From the NCBI GenBank assembly GCA_964600235.1, contig CAZRIV010000003.1:62001-126000 (forward strand): 64,000 nt of DNA, written 5' to 3'. Made by a program: the position numbers and the translations under genes. The first letter of the stretch is position 1. Every line of letters begins with the position of its first letter. Source of the DNA: MWEI01 sp964600235 (GTDB taxonomy: Bacteria > Desulfobacterota > Desulfomonilia > UBA1062). Below are positions 51,411 to 59,381 of this stretch, piece after piece. Below the pieces are notes generated by a model. That model saw nothing but the letters and a program-made list of their open reading frames with translations. It searched no databases and was not told the DNA's origin.

Positions 51411-53813
51411 TTACAGGAACAACGGCTTGCCCGTGGTCATGATGCTCTCGGCCATCTTCTGGGTGTTCTCCGTCTTCCAGAGATCAACAAATGCCTCGCG
51501 CTCGAGCGTCATGAGATGCTCTTCGCTCACTGGGGTGCCGCAGGGGACATCGCCGCCGGACATGCATACGCAGATCTTCTTGGCAATGAACTCCATGTGC
51601 GGAGTGATGTAGCCGCCGCTCTTCATATTGAGCATCTCGGCCCACACTACGCCGGTGGCCTCGCGTCCGAAGACCGGGATCTTCTTCTTGAGGGGAGGCG
51701 CATAGCCGTCATCCACCATCTTGAGCACTTCCTTCTTGGCCTCGCCGATGAGGTTGTCGCGGTTCATGACGATGCGGTCGGCAGCGCCGAGGAACCCTCT
51801 GGCACGTGCCTGCTCGGCCGAGTTGGACACCTTGGCCTGGGCCACTGCCATGAATGCGTTGAGGAAGAATCCCAGATAATCGGTTACCTTGGCTTCTTCG
51901 GGCTTGGAGGTGATGTACTTCCTCCAGAGGTTGATCATGCCGCATCCGCCCGGTACCAGACCAGCGCCTATCTCCACCAGTCCCATGAACAGGTCGGAGT
52001 GTGCCACGATCCTGTCGGCTGTCAGACATACTTCACAGCCGCCGCCTAAGGTGAGCCCGTAGGGGGCTGCAACCACGGGGTAGTTGCTGTAGCGGGTGCC
52101 CATGATGCCGGCATGGACGTCTTTGATGAACGAGTCGATCTCGTCGAACTTCCCTGCCCTGGCAAGACCGAGCATGAATGCGAGGTCGCCGCCGGCTGAG
52201 AATGCGCCCGGCATGCCGCCTGCCTGGTTGCCGATGACCATGCCCACGCCGTTCTTGGCAACATAGTCGCCGGCCGTCAGCATGAAGCCGACCATGTCCT
52301 TGTTGATGGCATTCATCTTGGAGTGGAACTCGAGACAGAACACGCCGTCACCGATGTCCACGAGCGAGCAGGAAGGAGTCGAGAGGGCGACCTTGTTCTC
52401 TGCCTTGAAGTTGGCAAGTGCAAGGGCCTTGGGACTTACCTTCACGGGCTTGTAGCTCTCGGAGGCGAAGTCGTAGAACATCATCTTGCCCTTTTCGAGC
52501 TTGTAGAACGAAGAGTTCTTCTTGAGCATCTTCTTGACGTTCTCGGGGACCTTGAGGCCTTCCTTTTCCATCTTCTCAACGGATTCCTTCACGCCGATGG
52601 CGTCCCAGGTTTCGAAGGGGCCCATATCGAAGTTGTAGCCCCACTTCATGGCGTTGTCGATCTCGACGACCGTGTCGGAGATCTCGGGGATTCTGTTGGC
52701 TGCATAGATCAGTGCCGATGCCTGCACCTTCCATGCGAACTTGGCGCCCTTGTCGTCTCCGTAGAGGACCGCCTTGAGTTTCTCGGGAAGGGTCTTGGCC
52801 TTCTTGGCCGCGTCGATGCAGGGGAAGCTCACCTTGTCAAAGGTCACATACTCGCCGGTCTTGGGATCGATGACCTTCTTGATCTTCTTCCACTCGGGGG
52901 TGATTTCTTTCTTGTAGAAGCCTGCCTTGGTCTTGTTGCCGAGGAGCTTCTTGTCGATCATTGCCTGGAGGAACTCGGGCAGCTTGAACACGTCCCTGAC
53001 CTCGTCATTGGGGCACAGGTCGTAGGTGTTCTTCATGACATGGGTCATGGTGTCCAGGCCAACCAGGTCGCTGGTGGCGAAGACTGCGGTCTTGGGGCGT
53101 CCCAGCGGTGCGCCGAAGATGGCGTCGACCTCGGGGATGGTGAGTCCTTCGGTCAGCATGGCGTTCATGGTGGCGCCGATGCCGTGGATGCCGATGCGGT
53201 TGCCGATGAAATTCGGTGTATCCTTTGCCCAGACGATGCCTTTACCAAGTCTGCTCTCGCCGAACTCTGCCACGAAGTCCAGGACCTCTTTCTTGGTGTT
53301 TTCGCCGGGGATGATCTCCAGAAGGTGCATGTAACGGACCGGGTTGAAGAAGTGCGTGCCGAGGAAGTGCTCCTTGAAACCCTTGCTTAAGCCCTCTGAC
53401 ATGGCCTTGAGCGGGATGCCCGAGGTGTTGGAGGATACGATGGCGTCCGCCTTGCGGACCTTGTCGATGCGTGCGAACAACTGCTGCTTGATGTCCAGCC
53501 TCTCGACGACCACCTCGATGATCCAGTCGCACTCGGCCAACTTGTCGAAATCGTCTTCCAGGTTGCCTGTGGTGATGCGCATTGCATGGTCCTTGCTGTA
53601 GAAGAGCGGCGGCTTAGCCTTCATAGCCCCTTCCAGACCTGCTGTAACGATCCGGTTTCTTGCCTTCTTATCCTTCTTCTCTTCCTCCTTCAGGTCGAAT
53701 GGAACGATGTCGAGCAGGAGCATTTCCACGCCTGCAGCGGCGAGGAGCGCTGCTATGCCGCCTCCCATGATTCCAGACCCGATAACCGCGGCCTTATTGA
53801 TTCTCCTGACCAT
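51411..53813 (-). CDS. fadN: 3-hydroxyacyl-CoA dehydrogenase / enoyl-CoA hydratase (FadN type)
   Basis: Start MVRRINKAAVIGSGIMGGG with GAGGAGGG upstream; 19 upstream codons are rejected as leader. The 800-residue multifunctional enzyme has an NAD Rossmann domain (residues 7-190, catalytic THFFNPVRYMHLLEIIPG), a 3HCDH C-terminal domain (200-420, PNFIGNRIG) and a C-terminal crotonase domain (about 500-690: GVFCLEFHSKMNAINKD, GGGCEVCLTADRIVAHSD). Domain order is the reverse of E. coli FadB and matches FadN. Together with thiolase it completes a beta-oxidation spiral. Confidence 0.93.
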   Translation of the reverse strand: MVRRINKAAVIGSGIMGGGIAALLAAAGVEMLLLDIVPFDLKEEEKKDKKARNRIVTAGLEGAMKAKPPLFYSKDHAMRITTGNLEDDFDKLAECDWIIEVVVERLDIKQQLFARIDKVRKADAIVSSNTSGIPLKAMSEGLSKGFKEHFLGTHFFNPVRYMHLLEIIPGENTKKEVLDFVAEFGESRLGKGIVWAKDTPNFIGNRIGIHGIGATMNAMLTEGLTIPEVDAIFGAPLGRPKTAVFATSDLVGLDTMTHVMKNTYDLCPNDEVRDVFKLPEFLQAMIDKKLLGNKTKAGFYKKEITPEWKKIKKVIDPKTGEYVTFDKVSFPCIDAAKKAKTLPEKLKAVLYGDDKGAKFAWKVQASALIYAANRIPEISDTVVEIDNAMKWGYNFDMGPFETWDAIGVKESVEKMEKEGLKVPENVKKMLKKNSSFYKLEKGKMMFYDFASESYKPVKVSPKALALANFKAENKVALSTPSCSLVDIGDGVFCLEFHSKMNAINKDMVGFMLTAGDYVAKNGVGMVIGNQAGGMPGAFSAGGDLAFMLGLARAGKFDEIDSFIKDVHAGIMGTRYSNYPVVAAPYGLTLGGGCEVCLTADRIVAHSDLFMGLVEIGAGLVPGGCGMINLWRKYITSKPEEAKVTDYLGFFLNAFMAVAQAKVSNSAEQARARGFLGAADRIVMNRDNLIGEAKKEVLKMVDDGYAPPLKKKIPVFGREATGVVWAEMLNMKSGGYITPHMEFIAKKICVCMSGGDVPCGTPVSEEHLMTLEREAFVDLWKTENTQKMAESIMTTGKPLFL

Positions 53814-53875
53814 TATACCCTCCTCTGATTTGTGTTTGTTGTTAATCTGAACAAGTGAAAGCTGAATCAACCTTC

Positions 53876-53904
53876 AATTTACACGGGAAATGATATTTAG
53901 TCAA
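53876..53904 (-). promoter_or_regulatory. Sigma-70-type promoter of fadN-fadA
   Basis: On the minus strand TTGACT (53899-53904), 17 bases, TAAATT (53876-53881), giving a leader of about 55 bases before the fadN ATG. Confidence 0.6.
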
Positions 53905-54071
53905 CAAATCTGATATGTGAATTAAAAGATTTTTCAGGCTCATGAAGAACCATTCAGCCCGTCTTCCGTAATAAAAAAAGATCTCCGGGAACCATGGTAA
54001 AACCGTGGTCAGTCCATGCCTTAAAAGCGCACCGCATAAATGCTGAGGACTCGTGAAATTGGTCTGAGGTT

Positions 54072-54917
54072 TTAGCCGGCCTTGGCAATCCTTTTGATCC
54101 AGCCGGGTATTTTCTTGCGTCCGGTCAGTTTCTGGAGGCCCACGGGAAAGAGTCGCTTGAGCCAGTCATACACATAAGAATCCGGCCCTACCATAATTCT
54201 GCACTCATTCTTTTTAATCCCCTCTATGATGATACGGGCCGCCTTCTCGGCGGTTGTACCGGCCAGCCTGTCAAATATGGCCACAACGTCATCACGACCC
54301 ACAGAAAGATCGCATGCCTTGTGGTACCTTGCGTTCCGGACAATGTTCGTCTTGACCCCTCCGGGGTGCACGCAGCTCACCATAATCCCGCTGCCCGCGA
54401 GTTCCTGGCAGAGCGTCTCGGTAAAACCCCTGACCGCGAACTTGGCCGTACAGTATGCCCCGTTATTGGGATTGGTGAATATCCCGTTTACGCTGCTTAT
54501 GTTCACGATATGTCCCTCGGGCTGCTTTCTCAGATGGGGGAGGAACTCCTTGCACCCGTAAACCACTCCCCAGAGATTTATGCCCATGAGCCATTCAAAA
54601 TCCTTGTACGACAGATCCTCGATGCTCTCCATCACCACGACCCCGGCATTGTTGATCACCAGATGTACGGCACCATGAAGCCTCGCCACCTCGTCCGCAT
54701 ACCCTTTGACCTGGGCGCACACGGAAACATCCACCTGATGGATGGTCACCCTGACATCGGGATTGTCTATCATCCCAGCGGTCTCTTCAAGGCCTGCTCC
54801 ATCAACATCCGAGATGGCCACGTGACACCCCTCATCAGCCAGGGCCACTGCCAGTGCCCTCCCGATGCCGGATGCCGCACCCGAGATGGCCGCGACCTTG
54901 CCTCCCAGATCCTTCAT
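54072..54917 (-). CDS. Short-chain dehydrogenase/reductase
   Basis: A 281-residue classical SDR: cofactor motif GAASGIGRA (residues 14-22), Asp in ISDVDG suggesting NAD(H) preference, NNAGVV, catalytic Ser in NISSVNG and Tyr-x3-Lys in AYCTAKFA. The C-terminal extension (YVYDWLKRLFPVGLQKLTGRKK) is amphipathic and basic, as in membrane-associated SDRs. Substrate unknown; beta-oxidation genes lie nearby but with a promoter between. No co-transcribed neighbour. Confidence 0.9.
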   Translation of the reverse strand: MKDLGGKVAAISGAASGIGRALAVALADEGCHVAISDVDGAGLEETAGMIDNPDVRVTIHQVDVSVCAQVKGYADEVARLHGAVHLVINNAGVVVMESIEDLSYKDFEWLMGINLWGVVYGCKEFLPHLRKQPEGHIVNISSVNGIFTNPNNGAYCTAKFAVRGFTETLCQELAGSGIMVSCVHPGGVKTNIVRNARYHKACDLSVGRDDVVAIFDRLAGTTAEKAARIIIEGIKKNECRIMVGPDSYVYDWLKRLFPVGLQKLTGRKKIPGWIKRIAKAG

Positions 54918-55278
54918 CGCTCTCCCCTTTCATCCGGCCGGATCATTACCCTGTATCAGTACCATGAAACCCCGGAATATATGAAATCTCACATGGAACG
55001 ATTAAGGGAGAATAAATTTTCTCTTTTCCAGCCTCCTGCACCCCGAGGCTTAACCCTGGAGAGAATTACGCAACACTGGCCTATTGTTGATAAGCACATA
55101 TAAATCGAGGCATCATCAGAAAAACATTCATCGACGGGATTCTTCGTAAGTACGGTCAGTGGAAATTTCAGGAAACTACTCTCAATACGTAAACGTGCGG
55201 CGTGTGTTAATAACCTCTGGCGTGCGGTGCCATGTCTCCGTGAAAGTCATGTGACCGGGCGGGCGAGGACAAAGCCCC
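54918..55278. other. Intergenic region, possibly with a decayed reading frame
   Basis: No gene supported. It contains a short inverted repeat GAGAA-N6-TTCTC, presumably near the SDR promoter. A 21-codon open stretch at 55127-55192 (FIDGILRKYGQWKFQETTL) looks protein-like but has no upstream continuation, possibly a remnant of a lost gene or mobile element. Confidence 0.4.
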
Positions 55279-55467
55279 TCACTCGTCTCGAGGTTGGGGA
55301 CCAGGTACGATCCCCGCTATATCCGGGTCTTCTTCTGTTCCCAGAATATCCTTGTTGTCCTTGAGGTCTTTCCGTTCGAGCTTCTTGGCTTCTTTTGCAA
55401 GCCTTTTGCGCCTCTTTGCCTCTTCGCGTTCCTTCTTTTTAAATGTATTCGTGGATCTGTTAGCCAT
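55279..55467 (-). CDS. Small highly charged protein
   Basis: A 62-residue protein starting MANRSTNTFKKKEREEAKRRKRLAKEAKKLERKD, an uninterrupted basic/acidic helix, followed by an acidic, Pro-ending tail (DIAGIVPGPQPRDE). GGGAGGTG precedes the ATG; 16 upstream codons are open but lack similarity. The composition suggests RNA or ribosome association. It is downstream of the cold-shock gene on the same strand. Similar small proteins occur in related bacteria as far as I recall; no function is known. Confidence 0.7.
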   Translation of the reverse strand: MANRSTNTFKKKEREEAKRRKRLAKEAKKLERKDLKDNKDILGTEEDPDIAGIVPGPQPRDE

Positions 55468-55604
55468 ATACACCTCCCGGCGTGCCACCTGGGAGACCTG
55501 GTCCGATTGAACCATGCTGCCGAGGCTTTTTACTGGGAACTACTTTTTAAGTAGCCCAGGCTGATAACAGGGCGGGACAGCCCGCCCCGGTTGTTCTCTC
55601 AAAT

Positions 55605-55805
55605 TTATGCTGGTGTTACATTTGATGCCTGCATCCCCTTCTGGCCCTTGACGATCTCAAAGGTAACCCTCTGACCCTCTTCGAGAGCCCTGAATCCCTG
55701 CTGGTTGATGGAGGTATGATGGACGAATAAGTCCTGCCCGTCATCCGAGGTGATGAAGCCGTAACCTTTTTCTCTGTTAAACCACTTTACTGTTCCCTGT
55801 GCCAT
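55605..55805 (-). CDS. Cold-shock protein CspA family
   Basis: A 66-residue single cold-shock domain: GTVKWFNREKGYGFITSDDGQDLFVHHTSI contains RNP1 (KGYGFI) and RNP2 (LFVHH). It binds single-stranded RNA/DNA as an RNA chaperone. The 200-base leader upstream has no gene and could carry the long structured 5' UTR usual for csp mRNAs. It is followed by the small charged protein gene. Confidence 0.95.
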   Translation of the reverse strand: MAQGTVKWFNREKGYGFITSDDGQDLFVHHTSINQQGFRALEEGQRVTFEIVKGQKGMQASNVTPA

Positions 55806-56045
55806 GTTCAGTTACCTTTCTTTGCGTCCTTCCCCTGCCGTGCCGGTAGAGGACACCGCGGGTGGTTTCTGAAAACCGAAGATATCGTCGATGAACTGTT
55901 GACTTGGGGGAGCCGTACAAAAGGTGTTCTTCGCAGGTCAAAACCCAACAACGGATATATTCTTTTCAGATGTAAACCATCCGTAGTGCACAACTACACC
56001 GGTGTCAAGGGGTAAATGGGCAGATAAGGCATGATCCACGACCGG

Positions 56046-57107
56046 CTATGAACGATTCTTCTCTCTGGTCATGACTGAGAATGTCTCAAATAATGTTTCA
56101 GGTGGTGTGTAGAGCTTTTCCACCGGCTTTTTCAGAAGGCTTAACGCCCCGGTGGGGCACCTGGTCACGCACAGGCCGCACCCGATACAGCGGTCCGCCC
56201 TGTACTGGAGCTTTTCGTCCTTGAGCCTCAAGGCCCCCACCGGACAGCGCTCGACACACGCGCCGCAGTCGGTGCAGAGTGTATCATCAAAGGAGCATAC
56301 ATAGTTGCTCTTGGCTTCACGAGCGGGGGAAGGGAAGAGCTTGAGCGAGATGAGCATGCCGCAACAGCAGGAACAGCAGAGGCACATGGCCTCCACATTC
56401 TGCGAGTTCGTGATATGGATCACCAGGCCCTCTTCCTCGCTGCGCTTCAGAATGGCCAGCGCCTCATCGGTTGAGATGTACCTGGCCATGCTGTTTTCCA
56501 CATAGTAGTCTGCAAAGGAATCGAACTGGATGCAGGTCTCCATGGGGTGCGGGCAGGTCTTTCCGTACATTGCAACAGCCTTGCGGCAGAAGCAATCAGC
56601 TACGGCGATGCGAGACTTGCTCATGATGATGGCCTTTGCATCGTCGTACGGGGCGATCGGTCCTTCAGGGGTGATCTCTGTATTGATGGGGATGGACCTC
56701 TGGTGAGGTGTCTTGAGCCCATGAAAACTTGCGCCGAGTCCGGTGAGGTAATACTCTGAGATATCCCTGAGAAGCTCGGGGCTCAGGTTGTTCAACTGGA
56801 ACTCGTAGATGCCCACGATGAAGGGGATGGCAAAGTAACGGACGCTGTCCCCTCCGCGGAGCCTGAAAATAACACCCTTCCTGGCCATGGCCTCCAGACG
56901 GGGGACAAGCAAAGCGGGATCTGACCCTGTTCGCAGAGATATTTCATCCACGGTTGCAGGCTTTGTATCCATGGCGAGAAACAGCCTGGCATCGTCTTCA
57001 CTGAAGAGCTGTTTCAATATCCTGAGCTCGACACCGCCCGGGGTCGCCGGGTAGCCGGTTGCCATCTCATCGAGACGGTCGCGCAATTGGCTGTAGATAT
57101 CAGACAT
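56046..57107 (-). CDS. Winged-helix plus 2[4Fe-4S] ferredoxin-domain protein
   Basis: A 353-residue protein. Residues 20-100 form a winged-helix-like module (VELRILKQLFSEDDARLFLAMDTKPATVDEISLRTGSDPALLVPRLEAMARKGVIF). The middle has scattered Cys (ADCFCRKAVAMYGKTCPHPMETC; AMCLCCSCCCGML), and residues about 275-330 hold two CxxCxxCxxxCP ferredoxin motifs. The Cys-rich centre may bind another cluster. Similar proteins are widespread in sulfate reducers and syntrophs, as I recall, and their role is unknown; a redox-responsive regulator or an electron-transfer protein is possible. Confidence 0.85.
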   Translation of the reverse strand: MSDIYSQLRDRLDEMATGYPATPGGVELRILKQLFSEDDARLFLAMDTKPATVDEISLRTGSDPALLVPRLEAMARKGVIFRLRGGDSVRYFAIPFIVGIYEFQLNNLSPELLRDISEYYLTGLGASFHGLKTPHQRSIPINTEITPEGPIAPYDDAKAIIMSKSRIAVADCFCRKAVAMYGKTCPHPMETCIQFDSFADYYVENSMARYISTDEALAILKRSEEEGLVIHITNSQNVEAMCLCCSCCCGMLISLKLFPSPAREAKSNYVCSFDDTLCTDCGACVERCPVGALRLKDEKLQYRADRCIGCGLCVTRCPTGALSLLKKPVEKLYTPPETLFETFSVMTREKNRS

Positions 57108-57241
57108 GGGAGATCATTCCTTTCACATTCAAACTGAAGGGACATTGTAGCGGATTGAGATGCTTCTTTCCATCCAAACATTGCAGATCAGTAGAAGTTC
57201 ACGGTCTATCGGCTTCCTGAGCGGCAGCTCGGGGGATTAGT

Positions 57242-57273
57242 ATCCGGATTTTACGTTTGAAGGGGTGTAAAAA
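57242..57273 (-). repeat. Dispersed TTCAAA...AATCCGG element, copy B
   Basis: Read on the minus strand it matches 28 of 32 bases of the copy at 59340-59371 (common core ACACCCCTTCAAACG, then AATCCGG). It lies about 40 bases beyond the stop of the DUF1796 gene. Confidence 0.7.
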
Positions 57274-57311
57274 CTTGTCGGATGCTTAATGCATATATCG
57301 AAGATGCTGAT

Positions 57312-58046
57312 TTACAGACAATCACGGACTTGGCTCTTGACTGGATTCCGGACATGGGCATTTCTATACAAAATATTATTCCTTGAGAACATTTCCCGCC
57401 ATCCCCTGGGTGAACCGGCGAAGTATTGAGCATCACCATAATCAGCAACCTCGTCCCAAAGGATATACCCCTTTGTGCGCTGAACCCTTGGGAACAGGGG
57501 GCAATTTGCAACCAATAAACTTATCTGAGAATTCGGGAACAGATTCTCCAAAAAGGCGTAGAGTTGATCAAAGGTTTTTTCATCCATGGGGGTTGTATCC
57601 CGGTCCAGGTGAGGAATATTTCCATCCCGATTCCTTACAAACAGAACTCTTTTGTTTTCCGGATCTTTGAAGAACCTATCAATGAGTACGGCATATTTCT
57701 GCTTCAACAAGGGTATCTGCTGATCAATAATATCCTCGATGATCTTGTCGTCCCCCGTGCGCTTGAAATCATGGTGGTACAACAAGTTATAATAGGTATC
57801 CTTAACGGTGAGCAGATCACTTGATACTTCAAGGTTGTTTATATTAAAAAGATCATGGAACCTGTTCTCCAGCAGCATCCACAGCGCCTGGAAGGGTGTT
57901 ATCCACCAATCAAGCGGATAAGCACGTTCAATACCGAAGTAATTGCGGATGTTCCAGGTTAACTCACAGTTGCAGCCCAGGCTTATTATTTCATCGAATC
58001 TGTTCGCTCCGGCCTGGGATACGGATGTGTTTACCCGGGGCTTCAT
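57312..58046 (-). CDS. DUF1796-family putative cysteine peptidase
   Basis: Start at MKPRVNTSVSQAGANRF with GAGGTGG just upstream; two earlier in-frame ATGs exist (58058, 58109). The 244-residue product has the family opening IISLGCNCELTWNIRNYFG and AYPLDWWITPFQALW, then FVRNRDGN. DUF1796 is classed as a papain-like cysteine peptidase family, with Cys in SLGCNCE. The gene is conspicuously AT-richer than its surroundings, suggesting horizontal acquisition. A sigma-54-like promoter lies about 135 bases upstream. Confidence 0.78.
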   Translation of the reverse strand: MKPRVNTSVSQAGANRFDEIISLGCNCELTWNIRNYFGIERAYPLDWWITPFQALWMLLENRFHDLFNINNLEVSSDLLTVKDTYYNLLYHHDFKRTGDDKIIEDIIDQQIPLLKQKYAVLIDRFFKDPENKRVLFVRNRDGNIPHLDRDTTPMDEKTFDQLYAFLENLFPNSQISLLVANCPLFPRVQRTKGYILWDEVADYGDAQYFAGSPRGWREMFSRNNILYRNAHVRNPVKSQVRDCL

Positions 58047-58507
58047 AAGCCACCTCATCGTTAAAATCGAACTGCCGATGAATATGCCATACGGGTACGT
58101 TCTTATCAAGGTTCAGTCAGATAAGAGAGCTTCCTCGCGCCCATAACTGAGGTGTTAGTCAAAATACAATCGAGTGCCTGGCTCGGCATTGAAAGTGCCC
58201 ATAAGATGTATTGATTAAATCTATTTTGAATGGGGAAACAATGACGACGGCTATCTTATCTTACACCTTCCGGAAGGGGTGCATGATGAGGGATCAGATC
58301 GGAACCTCTACTGGGTCCTCGATCCTCAGATGGAGAAAATTTGAAAAAACCACATCATAAGAATTCAAGATCAGTGCCTTTCCCGGTTATGCAGTCGTCT
58401 TTCAACCTTCATGCGGGTGAAAGTCATCACCCACCTTCACATGATCACCTGTGTCGGAAATACCACGGAATCATTTTGTATCTCATTGATATCACGAACG
58501 GTATTAC
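58047..58507. other. AT-rich intergenic region with sigma-54 promoter and a gene fragment
   Basis: No complete gene. A 41-codon open stretch at 58216-58341 reads like real protein (YFEWGNNDDGYLILHLPEG, then WVLDPQMEKI) but has no start codon, so it may be a gene remnant. A leftward sigma-54-like promoter sits at 58186-58200. Confidence 0.4.
58186..58200 (-). promoter_or_regulatory. Sigma-54-like promoter upstream of DUF1796 gene
   Basis: The minus strand reads GGGCAC-TTTCA-ATGC; GG (-24) and GC (-12) are conserved, with one departure from consensus in the -24 box. Confidence 0.5.
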
Positions 58508-58522
58508 TGGCACATGTTATGC
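58508..58522 (+). promoter_or_regulatory. Sigma-54 promoter of the candidate small RNA
   Basis: TGGCAC-ATGTT-ATGC, the same -12 variant (ATGC) as at 43206 and 60113. Predicted start near 58533; the first downstream terminator ends at 58611. Confidence 0.7.
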
Positions 58523-58532
58523 TTTCTATAGT

Positions 58533-58611
58533 AGAGAATCCTAAAACTCACCCAGAGATCGGCATCACGATTACCTCCTCTGGGAGGGCAGCAATTGCCC
58601 TCCCCCTTTTT
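58533..58611 (+). ncRNA. Candidate sigma-54-dependent small RNA (~79 nt)
   Basis: Bounded by a -24/-12 promoter and an intrinsic terminator, with no start codon inside. Foldable elements: CCCAGAG (58551-58557) can pair with CTCTGGG (58578-58584) around an inner ATCG/CGAT hairpin, leaving TACCTC exposed. The CTCTGGG arm competes with the terminator's left arm. CCUCCU is complementary to Shine-Dalgarno sequences, so base-pairing regulation of translation is plausible. The existence of the RNA is inferred, not shown. Confidence 0.55.
58582..58611 (+). terminator. Intrinsic terminator of the candidate small RNA
   Basis: GGGAGGGCA (58582-58590) pairs exactly with TGCCCTCCC (58596-58604), loop GCAAT, followed by CC and five T. 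No coding gene ends here. Confidence 0.8.
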
Positions 58612-58769
58612 GTCGGTGTGACGGGCTGATCCTCAGGGAGGATAAATCACTTGCGATGTTAATGTATTGGGTAAATCACTCTGCCCGGTGATGACATTCT
58701 GGCAGAAGACCTCCTCCATCTGATCAGTCGGATTGACAATATGTACCTCCACGAAACCGGCCCAGGAGT

Positions 58770-58782
58770 GTTTGCGACAAAC
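58770..58782. promoter_or_regulatory. Inverted repeat upstream of the 58852 promoter
   Basis: GTTTG-CGA-CAAAC, a perfect 5-3-5 repeat about 70 bases before the -24 box; candidate activator-binding site. It differs from the TTGCA-N3-TGCA sites, so another activator would be implied. Confidence 0.4.
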
Positions 58783-58851
58783 TGTCACTGCGGGGTTGTT
58801 CAGCTGGTTTTGATCTTCAGTATATTCAGTGTGTTATGCAGTGTAAAATCC

Positions 58852-58867
58852 TGGCACGCCCCTTGCC
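58852..58867 (+). promoter_or_regulatory. Consensus sigma-54 promoter of the small membrane protein pair
   Basis: TGGCAC-GCCCC-TTGCC, full -24/-12 match. Predicted start near 58877, leader about 37 bases with GGAGGG before the first ATG. Confidence 0.88.
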
Positions 58868-58913
58868 TTATAGAGATCAGAAAGAAAAAAACAAACCCCA
58901 GGAGGGCAAGACA

Positions 58914-59090
58914 ATGATGACATTATGGATCGTAATCGGCGCACTGTTCATGGTTGGTATCGGGATCCGGTTCACCCACAAGGCACTGGGACTCAACGCG
59001 GTTGAAGCAGCGGCAGTGTTCGTCCTGGTAGTGGCTCTCGTCGGCATCAACACCGGTCCGGCACGCCACCTCATCATGAACCTCTTCTAG
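58914..59090 (+). CDS. Small membrane protein A (58 aa)
   Basis: Starts MMTLWIVIGALFMVGIGIRFTHKALG, one transmembrane helix ending in the polar IRFTHK, then a second hydrophobic stretch (AVEAAAVFVLVVALVGI) and a short amphipathic end. GGAGGG lies 7 bases upstream. Preceded by a consensus sigma-54 promoter and followed 27 bases later by a shorter paralogue. No known family recognised; likely a modulator of a membrane complex. Confidence 0.75.
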   Translation: MMTLWIVIGALFMVGIGIRFTHKALGLNAVEAAAVFVLVVALVGINTGPARHLIMNLF

Positions 59091-59117
59091 AATGGGCTTT
59101 AAAAGGAGGGCCTGGCC

Positions 59118-59222
59118 ATGACAATGATCTTCATAGCGACCGGCGTGGCGGCATTTGTGGCCATCACCATCAGGTTCACCGGGCATGAGGCACGCCTGGT
59201 AAAGAAGGCGGCCCACCGGTAA
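59118..59222 (+). CDS. Small membrane protein B (34 aa), paralogue of A
   Basis: A 34-codon gene with a perfect AAGGAGGG leader. MTMIFIATGVAAFVAITIRF then TGHEARLVKK repeats the layout of protein A: a helix followed by IRFT-x-H-x-A (IRFTHKALG in A, IRFTGHEAR here). The second hydrophobic part is missing. The shared motif and common sigma-54 promoter support a real gene despite its size. Ends 52 bases before a strong terminator. Confidence 0.65.
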   Translation: MTMIFIATGVAAFVAITIRFTGHEARLVKKAAHR

Positions 59223-59274
59223 GACAAAAATCAGGCGCGCATCACAGGCGCGAGGTGCCGAACGATCCATCTTG

Positions 59275-59309
59275 AAAACAACGGCCATGAACAGGGCCGT
59301 TGTTTTTTT
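59275..59309 (+). terminator. Terminator of the small membrane protein operon
   Basis: AAAACAACGGCC pairs exactly with GGCCGTTGTTTT around an 8-base loop, followed by a further T-run; a classical strong intrinsic terminator. Confidence 0.9.
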
Positions 59310-59339
59310 ATTCAACCGATGGCCTTCCATACGGATCAA

Positions 59340-59371
59340 TTTTTACACCCCTTCAAACGCACAATCCGGTA
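59340..59371 (+). repeat. Dispersed TTCAAA...AATCCGG element, copy A
   Basis: Begins TTTTTACACCCCTTCAAACG and ends CAATCCGGTA; 28 of 32 bases match the inverted copy 2 kb away (57242), 19 of 21 match the copy at 24870. It lies between two terminators. Confidence 0.7.
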
Positions 59372-59381
59372 TAAAAAGCAA

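Noticed and set aside
52323..53390. Rightward 355-codon frame opposite fadN
   Set aside because: Shadow of the fadN coding frame.
55808..55993. Leftward 61-codon frame upstream of cspA
   Set aside because: Located in the expected csp 5' leader; no Shine-Dalgarno and unlikely composition.
58411..58629. Rightward 72-codon frame across the small-RNA candidate
   Set aside because: It spans a sigma-54 promoter and an intrinsic terminator hairpin, and lacks family similarity.
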